Source: Caryophanales bacterium UBA6768
GTDB lineage: Bacteria; Bacillota; Bacilli; Bacillales_D; Amphibacillaceae
Assembly (NCBI GenBank): GCA_002453315.1
Contig: DKGO01000081.1
Coordinates: 1 to 17,937 of the forward strand
Reading direction: 5' to 3'
DNA: 17,937 nt
Part shown: one piece after another, positions 5,560-14,114 of the stretch
Layout of the letters: every line of letters starts with the position of its first letter
How positions within the stretch are numbered: position 1 is the first letter of the stretch
Notes under the pieces: generated by a model
What the model was told of the DNA's origin: nothing
What the model saw: the letters and a program-made list of their open reading frames with translations, nothing else
The model's database searches: none
Translations under genes and position numbers: made by a program

Positions 5560-8455
5560 TTTTTCTAAACAATTGGAACAATCATTACAGCAAAGTTTCC
5601 TCGACAAAATGGTTGTCGGTTCGGAAAAATATAAAGCCCAATTACTGTTAAATGACCAACATAAAAATGAAAGCGTATTATCCGCTTTAATAGAAGAAAT
5701 CCGCCATTGTCAGTCATTCATTTTTTCAGTTGCTTTTATTACGGAGAGTGGATTAGCTACATTAAAAACAACCTTATTTGATTTACAACAAAAAGGAATT
5801 CAGGGGAAAATTTTAACTTCTACATATTTACATTTTAACCAGCCTAAAGTGTTTAAAGAGCTATTAAAATTAGTAAATATCGAAGTACGGTTAACAGAAA
5901 CAGAAGGATTCCATTCAAAAGGATATATTTTCAATCATGAACAACACAGTTCATTCATTATTGGCAGCTCTAACTTGACATCACAAGCATTGAAAACAAA
6001 TTATGAATGGAACATTCAACTAACCTCCCATGAAAATGGCGAAGTCATTGAACATTTTTACGAACAGTTTGAAAAAGTTTGGAACGAAGCTAAGCCATTA
6101 ACAGAAGCCTGGATTGACCATTATGAAACAGTTTATACACCAGAAGAATTTGCTCAAGCCCAGAAAATAATTGAATTTCCGGTAGGCTACGACACTAATC
6201 CCGCAAGAGATGCTATCGAAATAAAGCCAAATAAAATGCAAACGGTTGCTTTACAAGAAATACAAGCAGTTCGGGATAACGGACACGAAAAAGGTCTTGT
6301 CATTTCCGCAACAGGGACAGGTAAAACATATTTATCTGCTTTTGATGTACGCAAATTTCAACCGAAACGAATGTTATTCATCGTCCATCGGGAACAAATT
6401 TTGCAGAAGGCAAAAGCGGATTTCCAAAAAGTTTTAGGTGGTATTCCAGCAGATTTTGGTATTTTATCGGGAACAACAAAAGAATTTGGCGCCACATATT
6501 TATTTACAACCATTCAAACATTATCACAGGATCATGTCCTTCAGCAATTTCAAAAAGATGCATTTGATTATATTTTAATTGATGAGGTTCATAAAGCTGG
6601 GGCCAATTCGTATTTAAAAGTCATCGATTATTTTCGCCCGAAGTTTATGTTAGGAATGACAGCCACACCCGAAAGGACCGATGGGTTCAATATTTATGAA
6701 TTATTTGATTATCATATTGCCTATGAGATTCGTTTACAAGAAGCATTGGAAGAAGATATGCTTTGTCCTTTCCATTATTTTGGTGTTACTGATTTAGAAT
6801 ATAACGGAGAATTAATTGATGATACGACAATTTTATCCCATTTAGTTACGGAAGAAAGAATCAATCATATTTTAGAAAAAATTAATTTCTATGGCCATTC
6901 TGGTGATGCAGTGACTGGATTAATGTTTTGTAGTCGTAAAGCAGAGGCAACTCAACTGTCAACAGCCTTAAATGAAAAGGGCTTAAAAACAGTTGCATTA
7001 ACAGGAGATCATTCTCAAGAAGAGAGAATTGAGCAAGTAAAACGACTAGAAAACGGAGCTTTGGACTACATCATCACAGTCGATATTTTTAATGAAGGTG
7101 TCGATATCCCTAAAGTGAATCAAGTGGTCATGTTGCGCCAAACTGAATCAAGTATTATTTTTATCCAGCAACTTGGTCGAGGCTTAAGAAAACATGATTC
7201 TAAAGACTTTGTCACTATCATTGATTTTATCGGAAATTACAAAAATAATTATTTAATACCAATTGCCCTTTCAGGAGACCAATCTCAAAATAAAGATAAT
7301 ATTAGACGTCGTACAGTGGAAACAAGTTACATTAGGGGAGTATCGACCGTCAATTTTGAAGAAATTGCTAAAAAGCAAATTTTCAAATCAATTAATGCTG
7401 GTAATTTAACGACGTTAAAAATTTTACGAGATGCCTTTATTCAATTAGAAAACCGAATTGGCAGAACCCCATATTTAGCAGACTTTATTGATCATCATTC
7501 TGTTGATCCATTAGTCATTGTAGAAAAGTATCATAATTATTATTACTTTCTTATAAAAATGAAAAAAGATTTACCACTATTACCTGCTAATGGACAAGCC
7601 GTCCTGTCGATGCTTTCATTAGAGATACTAGATGGAAAAAGACGTCATGAAATTATCCTCGTCGATCAATTGCTACAACATGGCTCCGTCACTTTAGCAC
7701 AATATAAAACATTATTAAAAGAGGCAGGCTGTATCTTATCAGACTCAACATTAAATTCGGTTCTTCGGATGTTCGATTTATCTTTTTTTAAAGAAAACGA
7801 TCGAAAAAAATACGGCCATCAACCAATCGTGACCATGAATGAAAAGAGTGTTTTCAAATTTAATGACGCCATACAATCATTGATTGAAAAAAACACCTTT
7901 TTTAAACATATGATGGAGGATGTCGTCCAAACAGCGATGAAAAGAAGTGAAAAATACCATCCCGGTGAAACATTTACTTTGCATGAAAAATATACACGAA
8001 AAGATGCCTGCCGATTATTAAATTGGAAAGATGATGAAAGCTCCACTCTATATGGCTACAAAACAAAATACCATACATGCCCTATTTTTGTGACGTATCA
8101 TAAACATGAAGAAGTGGAATCAAGCGTCGATTATGGGGATGAATTTTTAAGTGCAGAAATTTTTAAATGGTATACAAGAAGTAATCGAACGTTAAAGTCA
8201 AAAGAAGTTCAAACGATTATCCAAGCGAAGGAAAATAACATTGATCTTCATTTATTTATTAAAAAAGATGATGATGAAGGTAGTGGCTTTTATTATTTAG
8301 GGGAAGTTGCTCCAATCAAAGAAACCGTACGACAAACGACGATGAAAGATAAACACGGAAAAGATATTGCAGTCGTGACAATGAACATGGATATGGAAAA
8401 TCCTTTAGACGGGAAGTTACATCACTATTTGTTAGAAGAAACGGATGAGAATTAG
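5552..8455 (+). CDS. PLD-nuclease / SF2 helicase / DUF3427 protein
   Basis: The product has 967 residues. Residues 40-180 form a phospholipase-D-like nuclease domain with one HKD-type motif (His121, Lys123, then GSSN at 138-141); PLD nucleases usually act as dimers or use paired motifs. Residues 230-560 are an SF2 helicase core: Walker A SATGTGKT (252-259), DEVH box (344-347), TAT (370-372), FNEGVDIP (513-520) and QQLGRGLRKH (539-548), the last bearing the arginine finger. Residues 590-960 match the DUF3427-type region by position and features such as KYTRKDACRLLNW. The combination suggests an ATP-driven DNA translocase that cleaves or remodels DNA in repair or anti-phage defence. GAGGG six bases before the ATG sets the start, inside the NUDIX gene end. 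No frameshift is visible and no terminator was found after it. Confidence 0.9.
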   Translation: MDDFSKQLEQSLQQSFLDKMVVGSEKYKAQLLLNDQHKNESVLSALIEEIRHCQSFIFSVAFITESGLATLKTTLFDLQQKGIQGKILTSTYLHFNQPKVFKELLKLVNIEVRLTETEGFHSKGYIFNHEQHSSFIIGSSNLTSQALKTNYEWNIQLTSHENGEVIEHFYEQFEKVWNEAKPLTEAWIDHYETVYTPEEFAQAQKIIEFPVGYDTNPARDAIEIKPNKMQTVALQEIQAVRDNGHEKGLVISATGTGKTYLSAFDVRKFQPKRMLFIVHREQILQKAKADFQKVLGGIPADFGILSGTTKEFGATYLFTTIQTLSQDHVLQQFQKDAFDYILIDEVHKAGANSYLKVIDYFRPKFMLGMTATPERTDGFNIYELFDYHIAYEIRLQEALEEDMLCPFHYFGVTDLEYNGELIDDTTILSHLVTEERINHILEKINFYGHSGDAVTGLMFCSRKAEATQLSTALNEKGLKTVALTGDHSQEERIEQVKRLENGALDYIITVDIFNEGVDIPKVNQVVMLRQTESSIIFIQQLGRGLRKHDSKDFVTIIDFIGNYKNNYLIPIALSGDQSQNKDNIRRRTVETSYIRGVSTVNFEEIAKKQIFKSINAGNLTTLKILRDAFIQLENRIGRTPYLADFIDHHSVDPLVIVEKYHNYYYFLIKMKKDLPLLPANGQAVLSMLSLEILDGKRRHEIILVDQLLQHGSVTLAQYKTLLKEAGCILSDSTLNSVLRMFDLSFFKENDRKKYGHQPIVTMNEKSVFKFNDAIQSLIEKNTFFKHMMEDVVQTAMKRSEKYHPGETFTLHEKYTRKDACRLLNWKDDESSTLYGYKTKYHTCPIFVTYHKHEEVESSVDYGDEFLSAEIFKWYTRSNRTLKSKEVQTIIQAKENNIDLHLFIKKDDDEGSGFYYLGEVAPIKETVRQTTMKDKHGKDIAVVTMNMDMENPLDGKLHHYLLEETDEN

Positions 8456-8855
8456 GAGTTTTTAGCCCATTCTATAAACCCATTACCATAATTAATCACT
8501 GTTCTCTATTGTCCCCATTAATTTTGTTAAAAATCACCTGTATTGAGTGGGCTTGACCCTCAGCTAAATTGTTAAACGAGTCACTTTACTAAGTTGGTCA
8601 GCCCAAACTTTCCCATAGGCATTGCATAATTGTATCAATCATTTCCCGATTATTTATTTCTAATCTTGAGAACCAATGTTACACCCTTCTTTTTGCAGTT
8701 CCTCAGCAAAAAAGTTATGACAATCTATGATCTAATCCAGTCATCCCACTTTATCTATATTTTATTGTACAGCATTATATGGTGCCAAAAGACACGATAT
8801 AGTTTATTCATGCCTTTTGGAATTGTCGAGGATCTTAATATAGGAAAATTGAATC
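8456..8855. other. Gene-less stretch with a long inverted repeat
   Basis: No frame has both a ribosome binding site and a protein-like composition. Short minus-strand open stretches exist but are broken by stops, so a decayed gene is possible without being recognisable. The inverted repeat TGGGCTTGACC (8548-8558) against GGTCAGCCCA (8596-8605) pairs over 10 bp with one bulged T. No T-run follows it. Confidence 0.45.
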
Positions 8856-9056
8856 TTAAAATCTTTCTTCATCAAATTTAAGGGTTTGAATATATTTCTC
8901 CTGAATCTCTTTAGGGAAGTCACGTTCTATTATCGTCTTTATGGCAAACTCCATATCGGTTAAAACTAAGGATCTAAATTCTTCATTGATTTCAGTTTCT
9001 TTAATGACTGCATTAACGATCTTTTGAATATCTGTTAGATTAAGTATATGACACAT
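8856..9056 (-). CDS. Small uncharacterised protein downstream of the broken MCP gene
   Basis: An ATG at 9056, preceded by GGTGAG, gives 66 residues; a TTG at 9068 is an alternative start. The sequence is mostly helical and charged, with no membrane segment or cysteine cluster. Its centre (NEEFRSLVLTDMEFAIKTII followed by a Phe-Pro pair) loosely recalls the leader part of nitrile-hydratase-like or Nif11-like peptide precursors, but no modification-enzyme gene lies near, so that idea is weak. It begins 45 bp after the MCP stop codon and is read in the same direction, so co-transcription is likely. I do not recognise the family. Confidence 0.55.
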   Translation of the reverse strand: MCHILNLTDIQKIVNAVIKETEINEEFRSLVLTDMEFAIKTIIERDFPKEIQEKYIQTLKFDEERF

Positions 9057-9101
9057 TTTTCTCACCAATTTCTTTCAAAGTTCTATTGAACAAAATTTAA
9101 G

Positions 9102-10793
9102 TTAAAGTTTAAATTGTTGTACTAATCTATTTAATTCCTCTGCAAGTTGTGCCAGTTCGTTGGAGCTAGCTGTCACTTCTTCCATCGCACTACTTGTCTG
9201 CTGGGATGAGGCCGATGTTTGTTCTATCCCGGCCGCTGATTCTTCAGATATTGCGGCTATTTCCTGAACAGCACTGCTCATTTGTTGACTTTCTGCTGAT
9301 ATATCAGTCAAATTATTCGTGATAATATGAATGTTATTTACCATTTCCTTAACGGCTGATGAAATTCTGTTAAAAGTTTTTCCTGTGTCTATTATTTGAT
9401 TCGTTCCATGCTCTACTACCTTGTATCCATTTCTTAGAGATTCTGTGACATGCCTTGTCTCTTCTTGAATAGCCGTGACAATCACCGTGATATCCGTAAC
9501 TGAACCCGACACACCCTCAGCTAACTTTCTCACTTCATCAGCCACAACTGCAAAACCCTTCCCATGTTCACCAGCCCTAGCTGCCTCAATAGCAGCATTT
9601 AATGCCAATAAATTAGTTTGATCTGCAATATCTTGTATGACAGAAACTAATTCTGAAATTTTTTGGGATTCATCTTCTAACACCTTTACTTCATCTACAG
9701 CACCTTGCACAATGTCATTAATGGAATTCATTTGTGAGGTTGACTGTTCCATTAATTGATAACCCTCATCTGTCATCTCTAATACTTCATTGGAGGACTG
9801 TTGAATAGTGAGACCATTTTCATTTGCTGTTTCAATTTGAGATTTAAATAAAGCCATTGTACTAGATAGATCGCTTGCATGGTTTGCCTCCTTTTCAGAA
9901 CCAGAGGCCAACTCTTGCATCGTTGAGGCTATTTGTTCGGCACCAGTACTTACTTCGTTTGACGCTTGTGTCAATTCTTCACTTTGACTGCTTACTGTTT
10001 CAGAAACTCCACTTACTTGATACAATAGATTTCTCATATTTCGATTCATATTATTTGTTGCTTCTACAAGCTGTCCTATTTCATCCTTTAATGTTGTTTT
10101 TAAAGGTTCATGACTAAGATCGCCACTTGAAATGATATTCATTCGTTTCATAACAACCCTAATAGGATTGGTTATAGAATTAGAGGTAACGATTGCTACA
10201 ACCAGCCCCATGATAACCACAAGTATTGACACTCCCAAGCTTATAAATAAAGTTGTTTCACCACTTTTAACAATATTCTCTGCTGTTTTATTAAAATGGA
10301 CTTCCCTTTCAATTGCGAAATCATTAAAACCATTCATAATTTCACGGGAAAGTGCCTTAACTTCATTTAAGTTTTTAAATGCTATTTCTTAGTTTCCGTT
10401 TTTATATTCCTCTATTACTTTGTCGTTTATGAATACCCTCCATTCGACACTTTTGTCAACTAATTCCTCTACCGTTTCTGAATCTGTTAATTCTAAGATT
10501 TTATCTTGATACTCTTTACTTTCTTCTGTATATCCATTAAATAAATCGATATATTCCTGTTCACCAAAAATGATATAACCCCGTACCGTAGCTAAACGTT
10601 GTGCCGTATTAAAGGCTAACTTTTCGCTAGCCACTAACAGGGGAATTTGTTCGTTTGCCATATTCTCTGTATCTTCATTAACTTTATTAACCGAAAAATA
10701 GTTATATATACCCGATAATATTACTAACACTAAAACTAAGGAAAATCCAAATAGCATTTTTAACCGTATACTTTTAAACTTGAATAAGTTCAT
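9102..10793 (-). pseudogene. Methyl-accepting chemotaxis protein interrupted by an in-frame TAA
   Basis: Reading from the ATG at 10793 gives a 134-residue N-terminal piece (short basic cytoplasmic tail, a membrane segment at about residues 12-33, then helical ligand-binding sequence). It stops at TAA 10389-10391. The same frame then runs on without another stop to 9102. If the TAA were a sense codon the protein would be 563 residues, a normal transmembrane MCP length. It would have a second membrane segment near 180-200, a HAMP domain near 201-255 and a full signalling domain with the hairpin tip [20 protein letters not shown] near 394-413. A single C-to-T change (CAA to TAA) would explain the break; no good Shine-Dalgarno precedes the internal ATG at 10337. 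It may be a recent pseudogene or a sequencing error. The 280 bp upstream hold no clear promoter. Confidence 0.85.
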
Positions 10794-11073
10794 TATTTTT
10801 ATCCACCACCATCTCCTGAATTATTTCAACCTTCATTACTACCTTTCCTTCACAGGATATCTTTCAATGGATTTTCCTGTACATTCATATCTTTCGTTTG
10901 AAGCCGTATATGATAGATGTTTTTATGTTCTATCAACTATTTCTTTGGATAATGAGATAATTTACGATAATCCCAATATAATTCATCGCAAGTTTTTTAA
11001 ATATTTGGAATTGTGTTCATTTAAATCTTGTTTTTCACCTTAAAACTATTTTCCTATGTATGCTGTATTGATT

Positions 11074-11430
11074 TTATAGTATATTTTTAAGGGATTCCTG
11101 AATCCTATCTACAGTAAATGGTTTAACGACAAAATCTGATGCTCCTTCTCGCATAGCCTCAATAACCATGTCCTTCTGCCCCATTGCAGAACACATAATA
11201 ATTTTTACATCCGAATTTACCTTTCTAATTTCCCTAACCGCTTCAATGCCATTCATTTCAGGCATCGTAATATCCATTGTGATTAAATCGGGATTTAATT
11301 TTTCCGATTTGTCAATTGCTTCTATCCCATTTGCCGCTTCTCCTATTACTTCATGTCCTAATTTTGTTAATATATCTTTTAAGTGCATCCTCATAAAGGC
11401 TGCATCATCCGTAATCAAAATTTTAGCCAA
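11074..11430 (-). CDS. cheY: CheY-type single-domain response regulator
   Basis: This 118-residue receiver domain has no output domain. Acidic pocket Asp8-Asp9, phospho-acceptor Asp53 (TMDITMPEMNG), Ser81 and Lys103 (VVKPF) are all present, so phosphorylation by CheA is expected, followed by binding to the flagellar switch. The start is TTG at 11430, set by AAGGGTGAT about nine bases upstream; no better ATG exists. It lies 28 bp after the CheX-like gene in the same direction, pairing the response regulator with a likely phosphatase. The broken MCP follows 280 bp downstream. No CheA or CheW is encoded here, so the kinase must be elsewhere. Confidence 0.9.
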   Translation of the reverse strand: MAKILITDDAAFMRMHLKDILTKLGHEVIGEAANGIEAIDKSEKLNPDLITMDITMPEMNGIEAVREIRKVNSDVKIIMCSAMGQKDMVIEAMREGASDFVVKPFTVDRIQESLKNIL

Positions 11431-11458
11431 ATATGTATCACCCTTTTTTATGTATGTC

Positions 11459-11935
11459 TTAATTATCGATTAATAAATATATATAAATAGTGCCTATTTC
11501 TTTAAATGCAACAGATAACTCTATCCCCTTTTCATATCCGGATAACATTGTATCCCCCTGCAAAATAGTTGGTGGTGTAATACTTATATCTGTTTGTACC
11601 CTTGCTAGGTTGGTAGAAATACCTCCAGCAATCATATTCCCCATTTCTCCACTAAAAGATTGCAGCATTTCTCCCTCTAAAGGCATATCATACATCATTT
11701 CACCAATAGTTGAAAAAACGGAACTATCTCCGCTAAATACTAACTTTCCCCTTAAATCCCCCACAATCCCAATTAAAACCCCATAATTTAAATAGAAATT
11801 TTGTTTTAATAACCGTGGTTTTTCCAATTCAAGCTCTATTGAAATAATTGTTTTAATGGAGGATAAAGTTGCATTTAATAGATTGGTAACTAGGTTGTTC
11901 TTTTCTTTATTAAGTTCACTCACCCAAGAAATCAT
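11459..11935 (-). CDS. cheX: CheX-like CheY-P phosphatase
   Basis: This 158-residue protein belongs to the CheC/CheX/FliY group. The catalytic helix SFSGEMGNMIAGGIS contains the ExxN signature (Glu and Asn of EMGN), and only one such motif is obvious, as in CheX rather than CheC. The N-terminal region (NLLNATLSSIKTIISIELE) and the central GIVGDLRGKLVFSG strand also fit. CheX dimers dephosphorylate CheY-P and so shorten the chemotactic signal; the next gene encodes a CheY. The ATG at 11935 sits immediately after AAAGGA with no spacer, so the in-frame GTG four codons in may be the real start. CheC is less likely because a second ExxN motif is not seen. Confidence 0.85.
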   Translation of the reverse strand: MISWVSELNKEKNNLVTNLLNATLSSIKTIISIELELEKPRLLKQNFYLNYGVLIGIVGDLRGKLVFSGDSSVFSTIGEMMYDMPLEGEMLQSFSGEMGNMIAGGISTNLARVQTDISITPPTILQGDTMLSGYEKGIELSVAFKEIGTIYIYLLIDN

Positions 11936-12363
11936 TCCTTTAGCATTATTTTAATAGTTTTAATAGTACTAAGGTAATGGTAATATAGTCATGTATATTT
12001 TACAAATAATATGTATTGAGAATGATACTTAGCAATATTCGCTGAAACATGTCAAATTAATTATAATATAAACTAATAAATGTAAAACTATTTGATTAAC
12101 CGATACTAGAATAATTTCATCGGTATATCCCTTTTACAAACTTGTTCCTTTGTCAATCTTCTACCTACATTATGCTTAAGGGCACATTTTACTATTTCTA
12201 TTTTACATGAAATATTTTTTTGTATAGTGACTTTTCTCACTCTATCGTTGGCTAATTGCTATCATATTCAAAAAACTTTTTATCCTATATAAAATATAAA
12301 ATACCTCTTCAAAACAACTTCTTTTATCAAGTTATATTCGTTGCGATAAGGAGGATTCTATAA
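11936..12363. other. Divergent intergenic region between cheX and the small ORF
   Basis: No gene is visible. On the minus strand TTGACA (12050-12055) is a perfect -35 hexamer, followed at 18 bp by a poor -10 (TAAGTA), a possible cheX promoter. On the plus strand TTGCTA (12257-12262) with TATCCT 18 bp later is a weak candidate for the small ORF. TTTTATC (12322-12328) can pair with GATAAGG (12345-12351), overlapping the ribosome binding site of the small ORF. Confidence 0.4.
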
Positions 12364-12480
12364 ATGAAAAATAACGTGAAAAAAAGCGGAAGTGTAGAAG
12401 AATTAATTTTGAAGTCTTCTGAAATCGGGCGTATCTGGATTCGACAGACATTTTTAAAATACAGGCATTATCGGGGATAA
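12364..12480 (+). CDS. Possible 38-residue basic peptide
   Basis: AAGGAGGA at 12348-12355, a near-perfect Shine-Dalgarno, lies eight bases before an ATG that opens a 38-codon frame ending in TAA at 12478-12480. The peptide begins MKNNVKKSGSVEELILKSSE and ends with a basic, aromatic-rich stretch (IGRIWIRQTFLKYRHYRG) that could be an amphipathic helix. There is no signal peptide and no neighbour on the same strand. I do not recognise the family. The quality of the ribosome binding site is the main reason to believe it; chance remains possible. Options include a regulatory or sporulation small protein, or a small antimicrobial or toxin-like peptide. Confidence 0.45.
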   Translation: MKNNVKKSGSVEELILKSSEIGRIWIRQTFLKYRHYRG

Positions 12481-12711
12481 ATTATATTTACTCCTTTTTT
12501 ACGACGTAATTTGGAAGACTAGATGTACACCAATTTCCATAAAGTTTTGTGATAAAACAACTAATGATATAGTAAAAACAAACTGAAACTGAACAAGTAC
12601 AACGCAAAACGGTACTACAGCCAAGTCGGGGGCCATTTATTCAGATATTCCAACGATAGTATTAACAATGAGTTTGAGGGTTAAATTTCGGTTTCTAATC
12701 AATAAATCAAT
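12481..12711. other. Intergenic region between the small ORF and yugN
   Basis: These 231 bp show no supported gene, promoter pair or strong terminator. A small hairpin, GTTTT/AAAAC, lies near 12543-12557. The DNA beside the yugN stop codon is a run of TTTA/AATT-type repeats that could slow polymerase but lacks a GC stem. Confidence 0.4.
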
Positions 12712-13131
12712 TTATTTATTTAATTTATTTAAAATATCCCCTATGGCTTCCTCACCAAATTCCTGCCATTTACTTTTGTCATGAATATAACCATCTTTAT
12801 CAAGTGGTTTTTGAAACTGACTAAACCCTGTTGCATCAAGTAAGGAGCTCCCGTCAGTATCCAAACCTATATTCACAACATGTTTGATAACAAATGGCTT
12901 TTGGAATTCAATTAACGCATCACTGTGATCCAACTCTCCTTCTAATACGCGAAAAGGCAATCGTGCATAAATCGTTTCACCATTTTCTCTCTCCCGATGC
13001 ATGATACCATCAAAAAAACCGCTATGATATTCCCAATTCCCCCCCATATCAAAGCCATGGCCTTTAAGCAATTTTTTGGCATAACCAAACTCCATTCTTT
13101 TCCCTTCTAAATCTGTTTCCAAATGTAACAT
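12712..13131 (-). CDS. yugN: YugN-family protein
   Basis: The product has 139 residues, close to the size of B. subtilis YugN. Recognisable family sequence includes GNWEYHSGFFDGIMHRE, TIYARLPFRVLEGELD and FQKPFVIKHVVNIGLD, with a C-terminal part (QFQKPLDKDGYIHDKSKWQE) also typical. The ATG at 13131 follows AGGAGGAG at a good distance. The function of this cytosolic Bacillales protein family is not established. It has no membrane segment and no catalytic motif I can name. It stands alone: flanking intergenic regions are about 230 and 290 bp. Family assignment is good, function unknown. Confidence 0.8.
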   Translation of the reverse strand: MLHLETDLEGKRMEFGYAKKLLKGHGFDMGGNWEYHSGFFDGIMHRERENGETIYARLPFRVLEGELDHSDALIEFQKPFVIKHVVNIGLDTDGSSLLDATGFSQFQKPLDKDGYIHDKSKWQEFGEEAIGDILNKLNK

Positions 13132-13163
13132 GTGGCTCCTCCTAAATTTTTTATTATTATCGC

Positions 13164-13400
13164 CAGTTATATTGAATTAATACAATAGCGATGAATAATG
13201 CTAAGGAATGTGGGGAAGTTATTACACCTAACGAAAACACTAATTAAAATTAGCCCAATACTAATAGAATATCCTAATGCAGTTAATTTTCTCATACCGT
13301 AGTTATTTTTCGTTTCCCCAATCATAAAAAATAGTGCTAGTGAACAATACAACCACCAGCACTATAACCAAAACACAGGTATGAAAAAAAATATAAAATC
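13164..13400 (-). pseudogene. Possible remnant of a small membrane protein, split across two frames
   Basis: On the minus strand one frame reads a strongly hydrophobic stretch (TCVLVIVLVVVLFTSTIFYD) ending in a stop near 13305. An overlapping frame carries on with GYSISIGLILISVFV and ends near 13167. Together they would make two membrane helices, but there is no start codon with a ribosome binding site in either frame. This may be a frameshifted small membrane protein or a chance effect of T-rich DNA. Confidence 0.2.
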
Positions 13401-13421
13401 CTCATTATCAATTTCGATAAT

Positions 13422-14114
13422 TTACTTATCAATTTTGAACCGATAGCCTACACCCCAAATTGTTTCAATAAACTTGGGATTAGATGGATCTTCTTCTATT
13501 TTTTCTCTAATTTTTCTTATATGGACTGTAACAGTTGTTGTATCACCAATAGAATCATATCCCCAAATTCTCTCAAATAGATGTTCTTTAGTAAATACAA
13601 TGTTTGGATGTGTTGCTAAAAATGTGAGTAAATCAAATTCCTTAGCCGTGAAAGACTTCTCTTCTTCATTAAGAAGAACTTTTCGTTCTTCACGCTGAAT
13701 GCTTAAACCTCTTATTTGAATCGATTGTGCTTTATGATCACGGTTTGTTAATCTTTCATATCTAGACATATGGGCTTTGACACGTGCTATCAACTCATTT
13801 GGATTAAATGGTTTTATGATATAGTCATCTGCCCCTCGGTCAAATCCTCGAATTTTGTCGATATCTTCTTTTCTGGCTGTCACCATTATGATTGGAATGT
13901 CTAAAATCGCACGCAATTTTTTACATAAATCAAAACCATCTATTCCTGGTAACATTAAATCTAAAAGAATTAGGTCATAAGTATTCGATTTTACTTTATT
14001 AAGTCCCTCTTCTCCTGTTGTTGCAATATCAGAAGCAAATCCGTTTACTTCTAAATAGTCTCTCTCCAATTCTGCAATATCCATTTCATCTTCAATAATC
14101 AAAATTTTTTGCAT
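13422..14114 (-). CDS. OmpR/PhoB-family response regulator (SaeR-like)
   Basis: This 230-residue protein has a receiver domain (about 1-118) with Glu8-Asp9, phospho-acceptor Asp52, Thr79 and Lys101. A winged-helix DNA-binding domain (about 130-230) contains FTAKEFDLLTFLA, the recognition-helix region TTTVTVHIRKIREKIE and the wing ETIWGVGYRF. It starts directly after the kinase stop codon, with GGTGAT inside the kinase gene end as ribosome binding site, so the pair is coupled. The C-terminal WGYDSIGDTTTVTVHI and WGVGYRF resemble S. aureus SaeR as I recall it. The adjacent ABC operon, with direct repeats at its promoter, is the most likely target. SaeR binds GTTAA-N6-GTTAA; the repeats here read CTTAA-N6-CTTAA, so a related specificity is an inference. 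Confidence 0.92.
   Translation of the reverse strand: MQKILIIEDEMDIAELERDYLEVNGFASDIATTGEEGLNKVKSNTYDLILLDLMLPGIDGFDLCKKLRAILDIPIIMVTARKEDIDKIRGFDRGADDYIIKPFNPNELIARVKAHMSRYERLTNRDHKAQSIQIRGLSIQREERKVLLNEEEKSFTAKEFDLLTFLATHPNIVFTKEHLFERIWGYDSIGDTTTVTVHIRKIREKIEEDPSNPKFIETIWGVGYRFKIDK

Noticed and set aside
8630..8881. 83-codon plus-strand frame
   Set aside because: No ribosome binding site, biased toward Phe/Leu/Ile as expected for T-rich non-coding DNA, and its end overlaps the minus-strand small gene.
10337..10337. Independent start of a truncated chemoreceptor
   Set aside because: The ATG lacks a Shine-Dalgarno and lies inside the continuous frame of the longer gene, so a nonsense mutation is the simpler reading.
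9875..10392. Two plus-strand frames opposite the MCP gene
   Set aside because: They are antisense shadows of a clearly conserved MCP reading frame.
10780..11043. 87-codon plus-strand frame in the cheY-MCP gap
   Set aside because: No Shine-Dalgarno, starts opposite the MCP start codon, and no recognisable family.
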